DNA from: Leptospira kirschneri serovar Cynopteri str. 3522 CT
GTDB lineage: Bacteria > Spirochaetota > Leptospiria > Leptospirales > Leptospiraceae
Reading direction: 5' to 3'
Assembly: GCF_000243695.2 (NCBI RefSeq)
Contig: NZ_AHMN02000011.1
Coordinates: 48,001-112,000 of the forward strand
Length of the DNA: 64,000 nt
This document shows positions 58,035-64,000 of the stretch, piece after piece. Position numbers and translations under genes: made by a program. The notes under the pieces are model-generated. The model was not told the origin of the DNA, did no database searches, and saw only the letters and a list, made by a program, of their open reading frames with translations. How positions within the stretch are numbered: the first letter of the stretch is position 1; every line of letters begins with the position of its first letter.

Positions 58035-58412
58035 ATGGGTCAAGTTATATTCAAAATATGGATCGGATGTACATTGTTAGCCGTTCTTATTTTGACTTTA
58101 GATTGTGGGCCCATCTGCGGATTCGATTCTAAAATAAAAAAAACGATAGAAACTCTTCAGTCTTCTTGCCATCAAGAATCGAATTCGGATGAATCTCCAG
58201 GTTGCGATTGGGATTTTGGCTCGATTACTTTTTCGGAAATCGGCACAAGTTTTTTTAAACTATTAAAATTTTTTATACCAGCTCAAATTCATTCTTCAAA
58301 CGTATACTTTTCATTTTTTACTTTCAATTTTGAAACCCGATTCATTTCTGTTTTTCTCAAAACCGGCTCAAACGAAATTCAAACGTTAGACTCAGTTCGT
58401 CTTTTGATTTAA
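58035..58412 (+). CDS. Small Cys-containing exported protein at the head of the metal-efflux operon
   Basis: 125 residues. The N-terminus MGQVIFKIWIGCTLLAVLIL with TLDCGPICGFDSK can be a signal peptide or membrane anchor. Cys residues follow in C-x3-C (DCGPIC) and later SSCHQES and PGCDWDF. The C-terminal half is aromatic and beta-like (NVYFSFFTFNFETRFISVFL). The family is not recognised. It precedes a TolC-like gene by about 125 bases on the same strand, and a metal-binding accessory role is inferred from that position only. Confidence 0.65.
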   Translation: MGQVIFKIWIGCTLLAVLILTLDCGPICGFDSKIKKTIETLQSSCHQESNSDESPGCDWDFGSITFSEIGTSFFKLLKFFIPAQIHSSNVYFSFFTFNFETRFISVFLKTGSNEIQTLDSVRLLI

Positions 58413-59873
58413 TTTTATAGTCTCCACTATTTTTGATCCTTTCTGTTTTGAAATCGATGATACTTTCTTTTGATCTCAAAATTTGAAAGAGTTTTGTTCT
58501 GATACAGAATTTTTCGATTTAAATGTTGAGGCGGACTATGCGGAACCATACTTCTGAAATTTACAAAAGTATATTCTATTTTTTGAAACTGTTTTTGATT
58601 TTAATGAAAAACATTGTAAATAACTTTTTAAACTTACCTATTTTGTTCAATTCGATAATTTTTTTAGTAGTTTTGGCTTCTCCCGTTCGATCTGAAAATT
58701 CTTCTCTATTGGACATTCGAACCATTCTTGACAGGGCCGAGAAAAATTCTTCTTTGTTACTTTCCTTAAATGCGGATTTGGAATCCCTTTTTTATCAACG
58801 CAAACAGCAGGGAAAAACACAGAATCCTTCTTTGACTTTGGACTACGGTCGTAGAAGCGCTGCAAACGAGAGTGGTTCCGAATACGCCATTCAGTTTGAA
58901 CAACCCGTGTATTTTCCTGGTAGAAAAGAACTACATCAACTTTTGGTGGATAACAATTCCAAAATCAAAGAGATCCAGCTTCAAGAAGCGAATAACTCGA
59001 TTCGGTTTAACGCGCTTAAGTTTGCTTATCGTTATCTAGTTTCTGCCGGAAAAAAAAATCACGTTAAAGAACGTCTCAAAAGATTATCCATATTAGAAAG
59101 TTACATCCGTGCGAGACCGTTTATCACTCCTCAGTCAAAGACCGATTTGTTTATCATTCAAAGAAAAATTTTGGCTCTTAGAAAACATTTCAACGATCTA
59201 GAATTGGACGCGAATAAACAATACGAAGCGATGAATTTGTATCTTATGTTTGAAACCGTTCCTTCGTTTCGAATTCCATTTTTTACGGAAGGAGTGAAGT
59301 TCGATTTCAACGAACTACAAAATAAGGCGATTTCTCAAAACCTGACTCTGATGGCCGCTAAAGGTGAAATTGAAAAGGCGAAAACAGAATTGAATCTTGC
59401 CAGTTTGGAAAAATATCCGGATTATTCTATCATCAGTCAAGTGGGTGAAGACAGATCAGGAGTAGCCAACCGATTTTATGATTTCGGTTTTAAGTTTAGA
59501 ATTCCAGTATGGGATCGGTTTCAAAATAAGATTTCCGCTGCGGAGGTCAATGTGAAGTCCAAACAGGAAATTTTTCATCATCAAGAAAATCTTGTGAAAA
59601 CCGCATTCAAACAAGCTTTTTTAGATTACGAACAATCCAAAATCAATCTTAAACTTTTTAATCTTTCTAAGTTAGACGAAATTGAAAAAGATCTAATTTA
59701 TGCAGACGTGGAATTCAAAAAAGGAAGAATATTGATGATCAGTTATCTGGAGTTGGAAAACCAACTTCATGAAACACATCATGCGATCTTGGACGCTCAG
59801 ATTGCGCATTTGGAAGCTCTGCTCAATTTGTTGTATATCACAAACGAAAAAGAAATTATAGGAACTTTGCAAC

Positions 59874-62990
<3,117 letters not shown>

Positions 62991-63097
62991 TAAATTTTAA
63001 TATTATTAAATTTTTATGAGTGGATTTTTAAAATTATTGATGAAGGTTTTGCTGCTTGGGCTTTATTCGAAGAATTTTGAGTTTTTTTGTAGTATTT

Positions 63098-63275
63098 GGG
63101 TTGTGAGAGTTCCCACAGATTACGCCTCTCTTATCGAACACTTGTTTTACGTAGAAAAACTTCGTTGTTTTTGGACTTTAATATAAATTTCCCATCTTAA
63201 TTTTTCCACAAAAATGTGGGAACTCTCACGGATCAGGGTTTTACGGTTTTATTTTAGAAAATGTGAGAACGAACA
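63098..63275. repeat. R5 repeat cluster
   Basis: Inverted core at 63108-63117 (GAGAGTTCCCACAGATTACG) and direct cores at 63215-63224 (AATGTGGGAACTCTCACGGA) and about 63261 (ATGTGAGAACGAACATG). Lies after the pump gene. Confidence 0.65.
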
Positions 63276-63284
63276 TGTTAGTAA

Positions 63285-63550
63285 TAGTTCAGTTTTATCG
63301 GGGCGAAAGGGATTGATGCGAGAGGAACTAAAGCAGAACGCTTTCCTCAAACTCAATGCATCTCTCCCTGAACTCAGCAAAACGCTTTCCTAAGGGTCGC
63401 GTTTTAGGTCGCGTTCTAAATTGAAATTAAAGACGATAGTTATATCATGCTTCCTGTATGCAATTCATTGACCAGAAGAGCTGAGCGCTCGTCGGCTGTC
63501 TGTGGCAAGTCGGATTCACTTAATCTTTCTTACATAGAATTTACTTTAAC
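63285..63550 (+). repeat. R3 element, degraded copy
   Basis: TTCAGTTTTATCGGGGCGAA, AGGGATTGATGCGAGAGGAA, the central CTCAAACTCAATGCATCTCT and GGGTCGCGTT blocks, and GCTGTCTGTGGCAAGTCGGA. The termini are eroded. Bases 62991-63627 have no gene. Confidence 0.55.
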
Positions 63551-63627
63551 TAGGAATCTCTAATGCAGGCAAAAGTCGTAGAAATCACTGAAAATTACGT
63601 TAATCTTCTTAGACTCTTTCTAATTTG

Positions 63628-64000
63628 ATGGGAACTCCTATTTTTAATTATAAAAGCTTCGATTTTTATTCGAATCCGGATTCAAATTGGTTCACGAGGA
63701 TTGTATTAAAGGGAAATCTACAATCTGAAGATTTGTTTTTAGAAATCAAAGATCTAAGAGTTAAGGGATTTGATCCATATATACTGGATTTCTTGAATAC
63801 GAGAGTTCATGAAATCTCGATTTATGAACTCGGGTATAATTCCTGCGAAGAACAGATTGGAATGTTTTTGAAAGGAGATATGATTTTACTCAACAAAAAA
63901 TCAAATATAGATTTGAATATTCAAAAAATTGAATCTAAGAAGGATCTAAAAGTTTGGCTAAAGATTTTAAACGATTCTTTTGAATCTGACGATCGACTGA
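63628..64000 (+). CDS. Partial gene, probably a GNAT-type acetyltransferase N-terminus
   Basis: 124 codons open from ATG 63628 to the window edge. The start reads MGTPIFNYKSFDFYSNPDSN; later segments include LFLEIKDLRVKGFDPYILDF and LKVWLKILNDSFESDDRL. The last stretch (W-x-x-I-x-x-x-S-F-E) resembles the linker before the acetyl-CoA domain in two-part GNAT proteins, but the diagnostic motif A lies outside the window. Confidence in the gene is good, in the family low. Confidence 0.6.
   Translation, partial: MGTPIFNYKSFDFYSNPDSNWFTRIVLKGNLQSEDLFLEIKDLRVKGFDPYILDFLNTRVHEISIYELGYNSCEEQIGMFLKGDMILLNKKSNIDLNIQKIESKKDLKVWLKILNDSFESDDRL

Overview
The window is AT-rich DNA with long intergenic gaps full of short palindromic repeats. 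Together with the spirochaete-style lipoprotein signals and Leptospira-type families (two DUF1554 domains, a DUF1577-like PilZ protein), this points to a pathogenic Leptospira chromosome (interrogans/kirschneri/noguchii/santarosai type). That assignment is by recognition, not by search. No rRNA, tRNA, CRISPR array or intact insertion sequence was found. About 37 protein genes are supported, most of them alone or in pairs.

Layout. 1-10.5 kb: a lipoprotein-like protein, a DegT/StrS-family protein lacking its PLP lysine, a six-helix membrane protein, a protein of unknown function, a DUF2804 protein, an HDHD3-like HAD hydrolase, a DJ-1/PfpI isonitrile-hydratase-like protein and a GNAT acetyltransferase. 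10.9-19.3 kb: a secreted S1/P1-nuclease/phospholipase-C-like enzyme, a NamZ-type muramidase, a large protein with an N-terminal cNMP-binding-like domain, an unknown protein and a two-gene lipoprotein operon. 20.7-30.3 kb: an HAE1-type RND pump, an unusual HisI paired with MltG, a small helical protein, and a DUF2339-DUF3999 membrane protein split by a frameshift at an A8 tract. 30.8-40.3 kb: a YceK-ankyrin lipoprotein, an acyl-CoA dehydrogenase, a tandem DUF1554 lipoprotein, a class III adenylate cyclase and a zinc-ribbon SDR.

41.0-53.7 kb: a FadL-type porin, then a four-gene unit of DUF3604 protein, PpiC/SurA-like foldase, HupE/UreJ-type membrane protein and TonB-dependent receptor, which reads as an undescribed envelope import system, probably for a metal. 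DedA, a lipocalin-type protein and a PilZ protein with an inserted GAF-like segment follow. 54.5-63 kb: a SulP transporter fused to a beta-carbonic anhydrase (bicarbonate handling), then a heavy-metal efflux operon (Cys-rich small protein, TolC-like porin, CzcA-like pump) with no adaptor gene. A partial GNAT-like gene runs off the end.

Repeats. At least seven families fill the gaps. R1 is a 101-bp MITE with AGAGTTGTTGAAAAAT termini. R2 is about 100 bp. R3 is 170-520 bp with AATTAACGTGARTTCGA termini. R4 is 194-284 bp with CATAACC..CCCACAAG termini and an 8-9 bp target duplication. R5 is the abundant TGTGGGAACT motif. R6 and R7 are shorter. R1 has inserted into R2 and R4 into R3, so their relative ages can be read. 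Two remnants of one IS3-type element and two or three gene remnants lie among them.
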